The translations under genes and the position numbers were made by a program. 5,711 nucleotides of DNA from NCBI GenBank assembly GCA_946886875.1, contig CAMPJN010000259.1:1-5711 (forward strand). The letters run 5' to 3'. The notes beneath the pieces were generated by a model, which was given only the letters and a program-made list of their open reading frames with translations, was not told the origin of the DNA and ran no database searches. This document shows positions 5,656 through 5,711 of the stretch, in pieces; the first letter of the stretch is position 1, and each line of letters opens with the position of its first letter. The stretch is from an uncultured Pseudomonas sp. GTDB taxonomy: Bacteria; Pseudomonadota; Gammaproteobacteria; Pseudomonadales; Pseudomonadaceae.

Positions 5656-5711
5656 CGGCCGTTGAAAAACGTAGGCGAGGCAGGCAAGACAAGGCAAAAA
5701 CAGGCGAGGAA
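5655..5711 (+). mobile_element. MITE-like dispersed repeat, copy B (cut by window edge)
   Basis: Begins CCGGCCGTTGAAAAACG directly after CTAA (5651-5654). It continues GTAGGCGAGGCAGGCAAGAC, matching the inner right end of copy A read in the opposite direction. It lacks the 47-nt stretch found at 2690-2736 of copy A. CTAA fits the same 4-bp YTAR-like target as the CTAG of copy A, but the second flank is outside the window, so the duplication cannot be confirmed. Confidence 0.65.

Noticed and set aside
1..5711. tRNA, rRNA, CRISPR array, prophage or toxin-antitoxin genes.
   Set aside because: None seen; the window is fully accounted for by the pha genes, short spacers and the two repeat copies.

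Overview
The window is a medium-chain-length polyhydroxyalkanoate (PHA) gene cluster from a Pseudomonas species. Four genes lie head to tail on the minus strand in the order phaC1 - phaZ - phaC2 - phaD, the standard pseudomonad arrangement. The genus call rests on two class II PHA synthases with the expected Cys/Asp/His triads, a PhaZ depolymerase with its triad at the expected residues, and a TetR-type PhaD of the expected sequence. The species cannot be named from this sequence.

Layout in transcription order (right to left): a truncated copy of a dispersed repeat (5655-5711, copy B); the phaC1 upstream region (5404-5654) with a possible PhaD-type operator at its far edge; phaC1 (5403-3724); a 104-nt spacer with a perfect hairpin; phaZ (3619-2759); a 253-bp MITE-like element bounded by CTAG (copy A, 2506-2758) whose target duplication contains the phaZ stop codon; about 177 nt of leader with a good sigma-54 (-24/-12) match; phaC2 (2324-630); a 74-nt spacer; and phaD (555 to beyond the left edge, about 20 residues missing).

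How the genes work together: PhaC1 and PhaC2 polymerise (R)-3-hydroxyacyl-CoA on the granule surface, PhaZ hydrolyses stored polymer so the granule turns over, and PhaD is the transcriptional regulator of the cluster. Granule-associated phasin genes (phaI, phaF) normally lie just past phaD and are outside the window.

The biochemistry is known and no new system is seen. The unusual part is the repeats. Two inverted copies of one element flank phaC1-phaZ. One sits exactly on the phaZ stop codon and separates phaZ from phaC2. The other abuts the presumed promoter/operator of the whole cluster. Both synthases also have unusual residues at positions known to tune activity or substrate range.
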